DNA of 64,000 bases from Mytilus californianus (GCF_021869535.1 NW_026262690.1:12945501-13009500), one strand, 5' to 3'. Positions 1-12,690 are shown, numbered from the stretch's first letter. Program-made: numbers and translations. The notes: generated by a model from the letters alone, not told the origin.

Positions 1-336
1 TGTGTCAAATATTTAATTACAATCCAAATTCAGTGCTGAATCAAGCTTGAATGTTGTGTTCATACTTGCCCCAACTGTTCAGGGTTCGACCTCTGCGGTC
101 GTATCAAGCTGCGCCCCAGCGGAGCATTTTATTTCATTCATAAATTACTTTATGCTTGGAAATATAATTTTGCTTGGAGTTGAAAGAGTTGACATGTTGC
201 AATGTACATTTACTCTACATAGTTCTATGGTACCAAATCAAAAGTTTATATAAACAAAGAAGTCAAAGGTTTCCCATCATAGTTTAGTTACATACATTTT
301 TTTTGTATCTGAGCTCGTTGAATATAGATCATTATA

Positions 337-372
337 TAAATAAGGAGATGTGTTATGATTGCCAATGAAAAA
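337..372 (+). repeat. Fragment of dispersed repeat family A
   Basis: Short piece of the most common repeat in the window (family A). Its hallmark is a start like AAGGAGATGTGGTATGATTG followed by a 'gagacaac' block. In longer copies a 'caccgtacggccttcaacaa' block and a 'ttgggacaggc' block follow. Plus orientation is defined by that order. I associate this family with mytilid genomes; that attribution is from memory. Confidence 0.55.
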
Positions 373-484
373 ACTAAGGATTTTCTTATCCAAGGAATAG
401 ATTTCCTTAGCCGTATTTGGCACAACTTTTTGGAATTTTGGGTCCTCAATGCTCTTCAACTTTGTACTTGTTTGGCTTTGTTAC

Positions 485-570
485 TATTTTGATCTGAACG
501 TCACTGATGAGTCTTATGTAGACGAAACACACGTCTGCGTATTAAATTATAATCCTGGTACCTTTGATAA
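485..570 (-). repeat. Dispersed repeat family C, reverse copy
   Basis: Contains the reverse complement of the family C core, which reads GCGCGTTTCGTCTACA followed by GACTCATCAGTGACGCT. Three other copies lie at 7950, 10965 and 61140. Here the core is slightly diverged. The conserved core is short compared with its divergent flanks. Confidence 0.7.
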
Positions 571-2329
571 CTAATTTGACTATAAACATAGATAAAAAAG
601 GTACAAACTGGACATAATGCACTAGTTCATAAACAAGTGAGAACAATCGCCTTCATATAGTGCTCAGAATATGACATTCATAAAACTTATTCAATATCAT
701 TAGAGAACTCTAAATCTTAAATACTGAAAGCCACCTCTGATAAGTACACTGTACTATGCAAGATAATGATATAACTGGACTTAAAATACACACAACCTGT
801 AATTAACTGCCTTTACAGCGCTTTCGTGCTTTGATTTTTATTTTTCTTGTGTGTCACTTCTCATAAGCATAATAAAAAAAGATTTTTATCTGGCTGTAAG
901 TGTCTTCATACATTCAGAGGCGGATTTAGAGGGTTTTTCAGGGGGCCCGGCCCCCCCCTTTTGTTGGAAAAATTTGGTTGATTATATAGGGAATCACTGA
1001 AGCCAGACTGGAGCGGGGTCCCCTCTTATGAAAATGTCTGGATAGTCACTGACATTTATTTGTATTAATGGAGACACAATAGTGAAGATGTGTTGTCATA
1101 CATCACTCACATTAATTTGAATAATGATTTAAAGATGTCTTCAAATATCCATCTCTATTAATTGAGAAATGCTGACTCAGCTTTGTTCTCATGTGTTCAA
1201 ATTTATAAATGGAGACTTAAGTTATAACATGTCTTCTTAGATCAATCTGTAAGAATGGTTTAGAAAGATCTTCATAATTTCATAAATATAAACAAAAATG
1301 TAAGTAGATACCCTAGAGACCTTCAAATCTATAAGTCAATAAAGATAAACAATGTCCGCCATGGCCTAAATGGCTCACACCGAACAGCATGCATTTTTTC
1401 TTCACAAACACGGCTTACCTTATTTTTTCATTTGTACTCTTTAGGTTATATCTTAATGTTTGTTCATCCTTCAGAAAAATTGGCGTTGTTTGTAGCTCTG
1501 TAACAATTTTTTTCCAGACATGATGCAATATTGTTGTAGACATATTAAATAGAAATATCTCTATTGTTGAAGACCGTATGATGATCATTAGATACATTTG
1601 TAGTGTCGTTGGGTTACTGTCTCACATCAACTCGATAATCCCATTTCTGGTAAAACTTAGATGTGTCGATACGACTGCAGCTTTATAGTTAAAAGTGTCT
1701 GTATGGCACGAATAACCCCGCCTGCAGTCTTAAAGCTAAATATATTTCTGGTATTCAAATTAAGATGAGGTGAATACGGGACACTGTGTTCATGTAACGG
1801 CTTATATGGCGAAATTGAGAAAATTATTATGTATTTGTTGAATGGGAAGCCGTTAACCAAAGCGACAAATGCTGATCACCAGAAATTCAAACTTTCCACA
1901 AGCGGAACATTTAAGAGATCGAAATGTAAGTCTTCATTATACACTTCTACCCAAAAAAAATCAGCCCTAAATTTGCACTCATTATAAAAAAAGTCCCGTA
2001 CACTTTTATGCAAATTTAGTAAGATAATATTAGTTGTGAATTTGCATTGAAGAGATGTAATACATATTTTTTTTTTTGCTTTAGTGTCTTTCTGGAACAT
2101 TTTAATATCAATGTATTTTGGGGCTTAAATTCCGTCAAAAGTTGGTCAGCTGGAAAGAAACAAAATCTTGATCTGTAAGTAATTATTATACACTAAAGTG
2201 TTCCATCAAAATTTCAGGTATTTGCAGGCATAATGAAAAATTAAATTCCGATAGTTGTTTGATTGATGGTAGAACGGAGGCGAGACAAAACTCACAGCAT
2301 TACCCATGTCATAACATTTTGTTTGAAAG

Positions 2330-2405
2330 TTTAATAGATATAAGAAGATGTGGTATGAGTACCAATGAGACAACTCTTCATCCAAGTCAAAATTTATAAA
2401 AGTAA
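2330..2405 (+). repeat. Fragment of dispersed repeat family A
   Basis: Matches the 5' block of family A ('agatgtggtatgag...gagacaactcttcatccaagtc'), with no downstream blocks. It is a truncated copy. Confidence 0.65.
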
Positions 2406-4214
2406 ACCAGGAATACATATGAAACTTATCATACATGTTACCTGTTTTCTGCATTTGAATATGGAAAAATGTATGAGTAACTTTTATACTTTCGAAGGCA
2501 TATATAATTTCATGAATATTTTGTAGAATGAAGTAGGCTACAAATATATAGGACGCACGTAAATGTATATCGTAAAAAGTTCTGTAATTTTGATTTTAAA
2601 TTAATATTTCTCAAAATCCGGTCCTACGATTTTTCTTGAAAAATTATATCTTACTGGTACGTAAATTCTGTTTTATTGATTAACAAATGTATAGGGGGTC
2701 ACCGAATTCGTTTTTAGAATAGGAATAGTTGAATATTCTGCACAGCACGGAAAAAGCGCAGAAAAGGCTAATTATAGTAATCGTGACTCGAAATCTTCTT
2801 TCGACGTTTTTAGATATTACAGACTAGAGATACTTGAATGATTGTTGCTATGCGACTTATACAACAAGAACTAATCCGTGTTATTTTTGTATCAATAAAA
2901 CGGAAATTTTAATGGCAATAACATATCAATTTTAAAGAAATCTGGACTCCTTTTTGAAAAAAGGCAATATAAAGTCATTTTTTTGCGATATTTACATGCA
3001 TTTCTTTCTACAAAATATTCAATTCTCTATATTGCCGAAAGTATAAAAGATACCTTTACCTTTTTTCGATATTTATATGCAGTTGCACATGCTGTAGTTG
3101 CTTGCAAACTTTCATACAAAACCGTGAGATCGCCCGTTTACGTACCTGTTATCTTAGCCTAAGCCTATATTTTGAGATCCAAGCAGGTAGTATATATAAA
3201 GACAATTAAGGAAGGATATATAAACAGGTACTGTGTTGATGACAAAATAAACTGTGTATTCCCTTTTTTTAATCAGATTTAGATTATTTTATCAATTAAA
3301 CTAATTAACAACATAACAACCAACACAGAGGGTATTCTTTGAACATTAGACTATAGCATTTTATAAAGGAAACGAGAACTGCAATCCCCTAAATTAAACA
3401 TGGAACAAAATGTATTTGAAAAAAAAAATTATTAAGCAATATATTTTTACATCATTTTCAACCTGTGTTTAATTCTGGTAAGACACACATATTTAAATAT
3501 TTTGCATTCAAAGCAACAATGGGATCTTTAATTGATTGATTGATTGTTAGTTGCTTAACGTCCAGTAGCCAATATTTCATGCATGTTCAGGACGAGAAAA
3601 AATTAATAATAAATACAATATGTATGTCTTGTAAAAGAGGCCGCCCGGGATGGAGTTCGTAGAAATTTGGACTGCCACTGGAAAAAAGGGGGGTATTTTA
3701 GATAGAGACTGGAATTTTGCCTGGCAACAGGCCACCTACGGACCCCAGAGTTGTTGCAAGGGTTATTAATGTGCAGAGAGTGTAGCACCCTCTTTACACG
3801 AGACATCGGATTTAACGTCCATATTCTGACCGGACGTGTTTGCGTACAATGCACTTGAACATTCCACAAAACCAAACGGAAGTCCAATTTTGGCAAGGGT
3901 TTTACTATCGATCGGAATAGGATCTAAGTGACTATATTTCAATCCCCAGTCACCTTTTGGGGATCTTTGATAACTGCTGTTTTATTTATTCACAACTAAA
4001 ACACACAACAATACTTTATATAAGAGGGTTACACAGTTAGTTATATAACCACCCTCATAATAGAAAAGCATCAACAACATAATCTTAAAAAACTAAAATG
4101 CAAACATGTACATGACATACATTAGTATAAAAGTCAAGTATAATGATAATATTCAATGAAATTGTATAAAAGGTTATGAAAAAATAAACATGATGAAATA
4201 ATTAATATTTAACA

Positions 4215-4690
4215 TTTTTCACAGGGTTGGTTTCAATAAATGATCTGTTATTTTGTATTTGAAAGAATTCACATGTATAATATTTTTTAACAATGTAGGC
4301 AAATTGCTCCACAAGGACGGTCAAGAATACATAAAAGATTTTTTTTGAACAATTCGATTTTGGGTTTAGGAAGTATGAGGTTTCCTTGAGCAGCATTTCT
4401 CAAGGGTTGTGGATTCCTGTTTGAAACATAATGAAACTTGCTAGTAAGATATTGTGGGGCATAATTTTTTATGAAATTAAATGTCATCACAAACATTTTA
4501 TTCTCTGTTCAACAGTCATCCAGTTTAGTTGTTTGAATAAGGGCTAAGAAGGAGCGAAAGGGTCTGTTTCTAGTATCATTCTAGCAGCTCCACTTTGTAT
4601 TAATGTAAAGATTCTTTGCTACAACTACTCCACACTATACAGCAATAACCAATTAGTGGTAAGATATAACCATTATAACATAATTTTCTG
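4215..4690 (-). pseudogene. LINE C-terminal remnant (reverse transcriptase ORF)
   Basis: Read on the minus strand across at least two frames, this resembles the C-terminal end of a non-LTR retrotransposon polyprotein. Pieces in order are an 'AARMILETDP' block near 4560, 'LNWMTVEQRI', 'NFIKNYAPQYL', 'NAAQGNLILPKPKIELFKK', then 'PSLWSNLPTLLK' near 4300. The order and content fit the post-RT tail of CR1/Jockey-type elements. In-frame stops and at least one frameshift show it is dead. Only the tail is present, as is usual for a 5'-truncated LINE insertion. Confidence 0.6.
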
Positions 4691-5362
4691 CAGTCAGTTT
4701 CTTGGCGGTTAAGAGTTCAACATAGTATATTTACACCTGTCTATTGTAGACAACCGGGATGTTTCTCCTTAGATGTTTTGATTGGTTGCTTTGCAATTGG
4801 CGTTTACCCTAGATATCCTTTCATTCGAATGTAATTTTCACTGTCCATATACCTATATAAACAATTTAATCATATCATGTTTTATACCACAGGTTACATC
4901 GAATGAAAATGCGATTAAGACAGGTTTATCATATGACGGGTATATTTAGAAATGAAATTAACTATTCTGCTTGCATATGAAAGATTACGTATCAATTCAT
5001 AGTCTCAAATCAAGATTAGTTGTCAGGAAAATGTATTTGATCATTTTGACGAAAATAATTGTAGTTACAAAATATACACATAATAAAAATTATGCATTAT
5101 ACAACAAATTGTAAAAAAAACAAACCAGAAATACAATTATTAACAACGAAGCAATACTGCAATAGTTGGTTAGATATACCATAGTGCAAAAGATAATTTA
5201 GTTTCGTTTCTTGTATGTTTGATAACCAAAAATCAACGATCGGAACCATTACACGTACAAATCAAACGAAACTCTCTCATCGTTTGCATTATTTTTCTGA
5301 CTTCCATTTTGGTTTCTTGTGAGGCTCCTTTCCGAATTTATTACATCTGAGTACCGAGGTCG
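4691..5362. other. Intergenic, downstream of the receptor gene
   Basis: AT-rich with no credible ORF. It lies 3' of the minus-strand receptor gene, so its 3' untranslated region and polyadenylation site should be here. I cannot place the cleavage site. Confidence 0.5.
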
Positions 5363-6406
5363 TCAATCATTGTTTTTATTCGTTTTGAGATTTTCTGATG
5401 TGATAACGCTCACTCCTATCCGACGGAAACTGCTGTTGAATGCCGACATACTGTTACTATGTTGTTTTGTTGATTTCCTATTTGACATATCATCCCCAAA
5501 ATCACAGTCTTGTAATGTAACGAGAGGACTAATGGCAGAATGTGCACATAGAAGGTAGTCTGAGTATCGCAGGATTGATCCGGGGACTACGTCATGATAA
5601 GGATCGATAACATTTACCACCAGAAAAGGCATGAAGCAAATAAAGAGTGCGAAACTTCGAATCAATGCTGTTTTTGTTATTTTGATAAAGTCTTCTCGAT
5701 CATCGAATTGCGAAAGCTTTGTCTGCCCAGCTTTGAATATTATATGAACGATCCAGAAATGACAAGAAATTGCAAGAACAAGTGGTACTATTGTAAAGGC
5801 ACCAAGAACAACTATTCTATAGCAAAGCGACTCGAGAAGTATTCTATTATGATTCAAACAAATACGCTGGCTATTTTCATATCTGACATTTATGTCGAGT
5901 CCTATGAATGTACCTACATGAATGATGCATTGGGAAAGACAAATACCAACAATCGATACTACCACCAGAGGGATAGTACAATATTTTCTGAACATCGGAA
6001 ATGCTTTCAAGATGAATAACCTCTGAACCCCTACAAATAGTTTCTCCCAAATAGCTGTTCCGACGATTGCCAAAGACATATACCAAAGAAAACAAACCAA
6101 TGAACCATCGTCCCAGTCAGGATGAAACAATATATAAATCAAGATTCCAATACGGATTAAACACACAGTAATGTCGGTTAAGGCTAGACTAAAGTACAGA
6201 CTCATTATCTGACGAGCGAATTTTGTCTTGACTTGAAAAGTAGTTTTCATCACAAGGATATTTGCAACTATACCTACCCCGAAAACAGCACTGAGAATAA
6301 CTGTTTCGAGGTAGATATTCCAACTGTACTCTTTTCTGGACAAATCTGTAACATTAGTATCTGTACCGTTCTCTTCTATCTTCGATTCATTTATTGATAT
6401 CAACAT
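5363..6406 (-). CDS. Rhodopsin-like seven-transmembrane G-protein coupled receptor
   Basis: Intronless 347-residue ORF, presumably a plasma-membrane receptor signalling through G proteins; the ligand is unknown. The N-terminus carries three N-glycosylation sequons (N6, N13, N18) and no obvious cleaved signal. Seven hydrophobic helices lie near residues 33-55, 66-92, 103-131, 144-165, 193-220, 247-268 and 281-300. Class A marks include GIVAN with N49 in TM1, LALTD with D78 in TM2, C105 and C183 as the likely TM3-ECL2 disulfide, P208 in TM5, and CFMP (257-260) in place of CWxP in TM6. Two key motifs are changed: TM3 ends in VQR rather than DRY, and TM7 has SPLVTL where NPxxY is expected. The short tail is Ser/Asn-rich. 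The Met at 6406 gives a full extracellular N-terminus. Subfamily is unassigned. Confidence 0.85.
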   Translation of the reverse strand: MLISINESKIEENGTDTNVTDLSRKEYSWNIYLETVILSAVFGVGIVANILVMKTTFQVKTKFARQIMSLYFSLALTDITVCLIRIGILIYILFHPDWDDGSLVCFLWYMSLAIVGTAIWEKLFVGVQRLFILKAFPMFRKYCTIPLVVVSIVGICLSQCIIHVGTFIGLDINVRYENSQRICLNHNRILLESLCYRIVVLGAFTIVPLVLAISCHFWIVHIIFKAGQTKLSQFDDREDFIKITKTALIRSFALFICFMPFLVVNVIDPYHDVVPGSILRYSDYLLCAHSAISPLVTLQDCDFGDDMSNRKSTKQHSNSMSAFNSSFRRIGVSVITSENLKTNKNND

Positions 6407-7949
6407 TTTGATCTGAAATTAGAAAAAGGCGGATCTGTGTATTTCATTTTCTTGATAGAGGTTTATAAGTTTTATCAATGGAATTATTTTTATATAAAAT
6501 ACGGAGATGTAGTATGAGTGTCAGTGAAACAGCATTGACCACTGCCCATATCAACCAAAGGACGAGGATGTAAACAGCTAATGTCACAGTACTGAAATTG
6601 CTCCGATTACCCAAATTGTCCCTATTTTGTAAAAAATGCATCGGAAATCTTGTAGGTTTTTAGTGACCAAACCACTCATATTTTTATAATTTGCCATTAT
6701 GCACTTCTTTCAACATAGCTAAACATATTTAAATATACACAAAACTCTCACATTATATATCAACAGATGAAGTATCCAGTGAAAAAATTAAAATTTACGA
6801 AAACGTTGCATGCGGTCCACAAAAACTCAACTTTAAAGAATTACAAATTAAAAAATGTTACAGACATCCATTTCTCACAAAATGCATAGTAAACATGGGC
6901 TATTGTCAAATTGTTCTAAAAATATGGAGAAATAAAACAAAACATCAGTTATTCTCGACTTTTACATCAATCATCGACACACACTGAACAATATATATTT
7001 AGAATATTAGTACCGACAAATACAATATTCAAACACCTTACCACAAGGTTAAGTTTATATGGATCGTATCTTACAGACTCTACAAACAACGCCCTGTAAA
7101 GTCTTGTAATACTTACATTTAAAGAATATACCAAGGAAAATGTTTCCATGCACCACCAGTATCTATTCTTCAAAAACATATTGAAATTAAAGTCAGTTAG
7201 CTATATAAGACTTATGCATGTATTAAAGTGTGAAAGTACTATGATTACTTCATTTAGGCTTGGAATGAAAATTTATACGGATAATTAATTTAACACCGAA
7301 ACATCTGTCATTAAAATACCAGGTGGATTGATTTGCCTATCGATTGTCTTCGTTATAAATAGAGATTATCAAATGGCTTTTTAAATATTACACCTGTATC
7401 AACCCGAGACAATTGAAAAGGTCGTATCATATACACTTTATTATATACCTAAATAGATGTGTTTTTTTCACGTATTTATTAATTAAGTATATAATGAGTA
7501 TACAAATATCCAACAGCGTTACATATGCTGACTGAAACACAAAAGGAATAATACAACACCACGATTTTAAATCAAATGTCAATAAAACTCATGTTCATAG
7601 CAAAAGCCTGATTATGTGAAAATATATTCGTTTAAAATAAACGTTTTGCTTTTTATGAATATTCCAGTGAAATATGTTTTCTAATCTATGAGACAAGCTT
7701 TATTTCGCCATAACAGGTGATTTTCACACTATTTAATAAGTAATCTATATATATATAGCTAGGTGGAAATCTGTGTTCTTTCCTGACTGTTTTTCTTAAC
7801 GTGCTATTTTTGGATGTAGATATCATTCCCTTATAAGCAGTAAAGGAGCGATTGTCTTACTCCTGACTTGGTACACGAAATTGCAAAAATGCTTGTTAGA
7901 AGATATGAAAAGAGTAAACTATGCTAAAAAAAAAGAACTCAAGAGATAC
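6407..7949. other. Intergenic, upstream of the receptor gene
   Basis: Should hold the receptor promoter and 5' untranslated region, but no TATA or initiator can be called with confidence. A short family A fragment lies at 6483. Small minus-strand frames at 6444-6641 and 6967-7179 show no family features. Confidence 0.45.
6483..6545 (+). repeat. Fragment of dispersed repeat family A
   Basis: Carries the 'acggagatgtagtatgagtg' start block followed by a diverged 'gtgaaacag' block. It lies about 80 bases upstream of the receptor start codon (on its minus strand), so it could lie in its 5' untranslated region or promoter. Confidence 0.55.
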
Positions 7950-8160
7950 CAGGCTTATAATATTGTACATCAAACGCGCGTTTCGTCTACAAAAGACTCA
8001 TCAGTGACGCTCGTATAAAAAAAGTTAAAAGGCCAAATGAAGAAAGTTGAACAGCATTGAAAAGTCCAAAATTCCAAAAGGTTTTGCCAAATACATGCAG
8101 CTTTGATAATCCAATCCTGGGTAGAAACGTACCGTAACACAGTTGCTCTCCTCAGAGGCT
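7950..8160 (+). repeat. Dispersed repeat family C
   Basis: Core GCGCGTTTCGTCTACA with downstream 'gactcatcagtgacgctcg' and a tail of 'ttaaaaggccaaa' that recurs in the copies at 10965 and 61140. Shares its flank ('gaagaaagttgaacagc') only loosely with the others. Confidence 0.75.
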
Positions 8161-8345
8161 TTACAAAACCAAACTTTTCTCTAAGTTTCGTTCGATTTCG
8201 TCGTGAACTAATTAGATAACTCTAAGAAATCGCCTTTCTCCTGTTTTTGTCATCTGTGATCTTTCTCTCATTATATTTGATTATACATAAATTTGATTTC
8301 AATCCTAAATAAGATTCTTAAGTCAAAAGTTCGGGTTTTTATTAC

Positions 8346-8348
<3 letters not shown>

Positions 8349-8394
<46 letters not shown>
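8349..8394. repeat. (GA)n microsatellite
   Basis: Uninterrupted GA dinucleotide run of about 23 units. No coding context. Confidence 0.95.
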
Positions 8395-8398
<4 letters not shown>

Positions 8399-9094
8399 TA
8401 TGTTTTTAAAGCGGTGGTGAATATAGTTTCGCGCGAATGTTATGCACACCCAGCGTTTTTTGTTGTTGTTTTTTGTATATATAGTAAAAGATTATCTAGG
8501 GAGACACCATGAAGAGTATATGATGTAACACGACGGTATCGCAGTTTCCAAATTGAATATCTTCATTTGGCTACGGAGAGGGGGTGAATGTAAGTTCTTT
8601 TGGTGTTTTTTTTTCCGAGAGCATTCGTTTGTTTAACCTGTTTTTTTGTATCACCGACATTTACCAATCCGCAAATGTTACATTCTAATTTGTAAACAAT
8701 ATTGCGACAAAGGGAGCTTAGTGTATTTATAATTCAGGTCATCGTTACTCCTGGTGAAGAAAGGATTTGTTAGTAAGTTGCTGGTGAATCTGTTTGACAG
8801 GTTTTGCAGTTTTTGGTTTTACATCTGTTTGAAAATTTTACAGGTTTTTGCAATTTTTTGGTTTTACATTTGAAAATAATACAGTGCTCTTCGGAGTCAT
8901 TAAAGTGTAAGATATCTTGTCGCTCAATTGTTCATGGTCACATGCACTAACCTTAGGATGAGGATATAAATGTGAAATTTTCGAGTTGTTTGTCAAATTA
9001 AGGCAACAGTAGTTAACAGATGTTAAAGATCGGATATTAAGACGCCTGTTATAACAGACGACACCGTTTCATTGGCAAAAATGTAAAAAGAAAT
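8395..9094. other. Unique AT-rich stretch
   Basis: No ORF or recognisable repeat seen. A local direct repeat of 'acaggtttttgcag' and 'ttggttttacat' lies at 8798-8870. Confidence 0.4.
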
Positions 9095-9170
9095 CACAGG
9101 TTACCGTACGGCCTTCTGCAATGAACAAAACCCAAACTGTATGGTAAACTATAAAAGGCCCGCTATGAAA
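9095..9170 (+). repeat. Fragment of dispersed repeat family A
   Basis: Contains the middle block ('accgtacggccttctgcaatg...aaacccaaactgtatgg...ataaaaggcccgc'). It abuts the left end of an inverted-repeat element at 9181, suggesting that element inserted in or beside it. Confidence 0.65.
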
Positions 9171-9180
9171 AAAAATCACT

Positions 9181-9889
9181 AGTAAACGAATTTTAGTCTG
9201 AAGCGGTCATTTTGATCTTAATATCATCTAAAAGACTGAACAATAAATTATGAAATCATCTTCAAACAGTGTTCAAGAAAACCGTCGACCCCGTTGGTCC
9301 TGACCTACACAAATCGGTTAAGACCGACAGTTGCGTGTGTAGTGGCAGTCCTGATGACCGACTATATTTAAGGGTTGTTCAATACATTATTTTAGGATTT
9401 TGGGTATTCAGATAGCTTTTAAACTGGTAATTGCTGTAAACCAACATAGCATTCTTCAGTCTTTCAGTTTATTTTCAGATTAATTGACATCGGTAAATTT
9501 AGAACTGTTCAGACAATTCGCTTGCAGTCATTTCGTTACTGTTCAGCGATCAACTTACGAGATAAAATACTCTTAAGTTATTAACATTTCAGTATAAATT
9601 GCGATCAATTTTTGTCGTTAGATTTTTTGTTAAAAGAGCCCCAATAGGTTTTCAGACAAACCAGTATGTTGTAGATCTTTACAAGTAAATAACAACTAAT
9701 GAATGTTGAATATAAACTGAACATATCTAACGGACTGCAAGTGAATGGTCAGAACAGTACCGAACTTGTCGCAGTGGATAGGTATGAAAATTGACTGAAA
9801 AAAATGAAAATGATTTATTAATTTATTGTTCAGTCTTATAAAGAGCAATTCAGATCAAAATGACCATTTCAGATTTAAATTCCTTTACT
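9181..9889. mobile_element. Miniature inverted-repeat element (709 bp)
   Basis: The two ends are long inverted repeats of about 83 bases: 9181-9263 and the reverse complement of 9806-9889. Both begin AGTAAA and share the 18-base block GGTCATTTTGATCT(T/G)AAT and, further in, AAGACTGAACAATAAATTA. The interior has no ORF, so it would be non-autonomous. A target-site duplication is not obvious. Superfamily unassigned. Confidence 0.75.
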
Positions 9890-10964
9890 GGTAAAATGTG
9901 AAACAATTCCAAAGAGATAACCAACGGCCTGATTCATACTACAACATCGAAGTGTGGCTAAATCTCTAAGAAAGAGTCTACAGATATAATTCAAACTACC
10001 CTGTGTAGCTAAAAATATAATTTAGACCACCCTGTGTGAACTGGTTAATAGTATCTGTGACTTGTTAACATAGTAACCACTCCTCTCATTAAATACCATT
10101 CACTTCCAGGAAAAACAGTAATAATCGAGAAACGAAAATTGACTGCGTACTGACAGACGGATCAAAAACTATATACCCCGCTCCTTCCTCGCTCTGAGTA
10201 AGAGTTACTTTCACAAAATATATTGTTGTTAAAATGTTATCGTATATTATTAAGTATAATAGTGCATTAACCCTGTTGGGAAACTTTGAGCTAGATATAA
10301 GGTAATCTTAAATTTTCTTTCTCGCTAAGTAAATTATAATAATTTGATTCTGTATTTAAATAATTATTGAAGCTTCAACAAATTATGTTAAAACAATACA
10401 GTAATGATACCATTTATGATAAGATACTTACAATAATGGATATCTGTTTTACTCTACAGATGGTTTTTATCTGGATGACAATATATAATCAATGTCTTTT
10501 ATTAAACAGCATTTATCTGAAATGCCATGCTTTTTTTATATGTTTAAAATATGATATCGAAACGTGATTTGACAGTCAATCGTAGAATGTCATTTTAAAT
10601 GTTTGAAACAATTGGATATTGCACGTTTCCATTTCTTGGTTTTGTTTATTTATTTTTAAAAGAAATAACAAAAATGCAATTGTGAAATATATATTTTTAC
10701 AAAATACAAAGTATTAAGTTATCCGAACTTAACAGATAACAGTATTGATTTCAGCTACAACTTCAGTACATAAAAAAACGAATATAAACATTCGAGATGT
10801 ACTTTAATGCCACAAAAACCCTGAAACTCAATAAATCTCTTTAAAAATCATATAGTGGGCAAGATACCGACTTAAGTGTCTTTGAAATGTGTCAAGCTAC
10901 AAATTAAAACGTCTAAGCAAGTTAAGAATGAATATAACAGAGACTGCAAATAAATTCATCATAT
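9890..10964. other. Unique AT-rich stretch
   Basis: Contains a 66-codon open frame at 10367-10567 with no family features. Nothing else is seen. Confidence 0.4.
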
Positions 10965-11345
10965 AGATACCAGGATTGAAATTTTATACTTGCGCCAGAC
11001 GCGCGTTTCGTCTACAAAAGACTCATCAGTGACGCTCGAATAAAAAAAATTTAAAAAGGCCAAATAAAGTACGAGGTTGAAGAGCTTTGAGGACCAAAAA
11101 TTCCTAAAATTTTTGTCAAATACAGCTAAGGTAATCTTTCCGGAGGAAGAAAAGCCTTAGCATTTCTAAAATTCAAAGTTTTGTAAACAGTTAATTTATA
11201 ATTATGATCATATCAATGATAATTCATGTCAACACAGAAGTGCTGACTACTGGGCTGGTGATACCCTCGGGGAATAAAAAGTCCACCCGCAGTGGCATCG
11301 ACCCAGTCTGCAAACATCACTACACTATTTTAAGGACCAAAGAAA
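10965..11345 (+). repeat. Dispersed repeat family C, longest copy
   Basis: Full-looking copy: core at about 11000, 'ttaaaaaggccaaa' tail, then a further 200 bases including 'cagaagtgctgactactggg' and a 'gtggcatcgacccagtc' end. Other copies in the window are shorter, so this one best defines the unit. Confidence 0.75.
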
Positions 11346-12115
11346 GGAAGATATAAATAAAAAGAAATACTTAGTAGGCCCCACTCTTGAGACAGGTGCA
11401 TTCTTATATGGCGAATATACAAAAACAAGATATATATATGTATCCTAAAACGTTTTCTTTAATACATTTCCACAATCATCACCTCTTAAGCGGGATAAGT
11501 ATGAAACACCCATAATGTAAGCGTGCAATCATTCCGGTGTTTAGAATTTCTAGTAAATGACATGTCCCAGTGTATATCCTCCAACTTATGTATCTATTCA
11601 GCCAGTAATAAAACTATGGAAAAGTTATCACAAAATGTTTACGCTATAGCGAATTCATTCCAAAAGGACAGAGTACATTGGCGGAAAAGATTCACTGTTA
11701 GAATAGTAACGATATGAGAGATGACAAAAACATAGGTCTCGTTAGACAAAAAATGGAAGAATGATGCAAGTTTAAACAGAATAAAGACAACTGATTTGAA
11801 TAAAGTTTTTTACATTCAAGCATCTTTGAGTCAACAGATTTGTCCTTTAAATGTATAAAACAACAACAAATTAGATATCATCTCGATTTAGATCCATTGA
11901 TTTTATATTTAAAAGCTAAATGATGATAAAATAACATTCAAAATTCACATTACTAGGATACCAAATGTATAGGTCAAGTGAAATACATTTGTATTGAGGG
12001 ATCATAACTCAGTAGGTATGTCTGAATAACAAAATTATCTTGTGCTACCTTAATTGTTGAAACTTCTTACTTGAAAATTTATCTAATTTTCATTGACAGA
12101 CTAACAGAGTAAAAT
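11346..12115. other. Unique AT-rich stretch
   Basis: A 64-codon frame at 11523-11717 shows no recognisable domain. No RNA gene or array is seen. Confidence 0.4.
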
Positions 12116-12690
12116 AGAGGCATACCAAACATCTTATTCGTTTAAAAAAAGCAAAATAACAAAAATACCGAACTCTAAGGAAAATTCAAAACGGAGAGTC
12201 CCTTATCAAATGGCAAAACCAAAAGCTCAAACACATCAAACGAATAGAAAACATCTCATATTCCTGACATGGTGCAGGCATTTCCTTATGTAGAAAACGG
12301 TGGATCAAACCTGGTTTTATAGCTAGCTAAACCTCTCACTTGCATGACAATCGCATATGATTTCATTATATTGACAACAGTGTGTGAGCAAAACAAACAG
12401 ACATAATACGTAAAAATGTCAAAAATTTTGATACAACAGTCAACATTGTGTTATAATCCAAATCACTATAAAAAACAACTATTTCAACAAAGAAAAACAA
12501 AATGGCACATAGACACTCTATAGACAAAGCATATAAGCAAAAATGAAAGACAAGAATACAAAAAATGACCATAGCACAATAACACAATGGCGGAATATAA
12601 AAATACCGAGCCACACCAAAAGGATATTACATGTACAAAAATGGACTGCACAGTAAAGGCTAAAAATATACAAAGACAAATAAAAAGAAC
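12116..12690 (+). repeat. Dispersed repeat family B
   Basis: About 570 bases matching a second copy at 56930-57340 block for block: 'ccgaactctaaggaaaattcaaaacgg', 'tggtgcaggcatttccttatgtagaaaa', 'acctctcacttgcatgacaatcgcat', 'acaacagtcaacattgtg'. The overlapping minus-strand frames at 12366-12720 are hydrophobic only because of repeat composition and are not called as genes. A third, partial reverse copy lies at 19254. Confidence 0.8.

Larger units (their letters stand above)
1..4214. other. Non-coding AT-rich stretch
   Basis: No open frame here looks like a protein. Frames are short and compositionally random. It holds two short dispersed-repeat fragments listed separately, a C-rich run near 940-956, and a repeat-like piece around 3530-3600 with repeated TGATTGATTG. 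The piece at 3950-4214, just downstream of a minus-strand LINE remnant, may be its 3' untranslated region. Nothing else is recognisable. Confidence 0.6.

Noticed and set aside
5319-6019. Plus-strand frames of 79 and 141 codons
   Set aside because: They lie antisense to the receptor gene and have no domain of their own.
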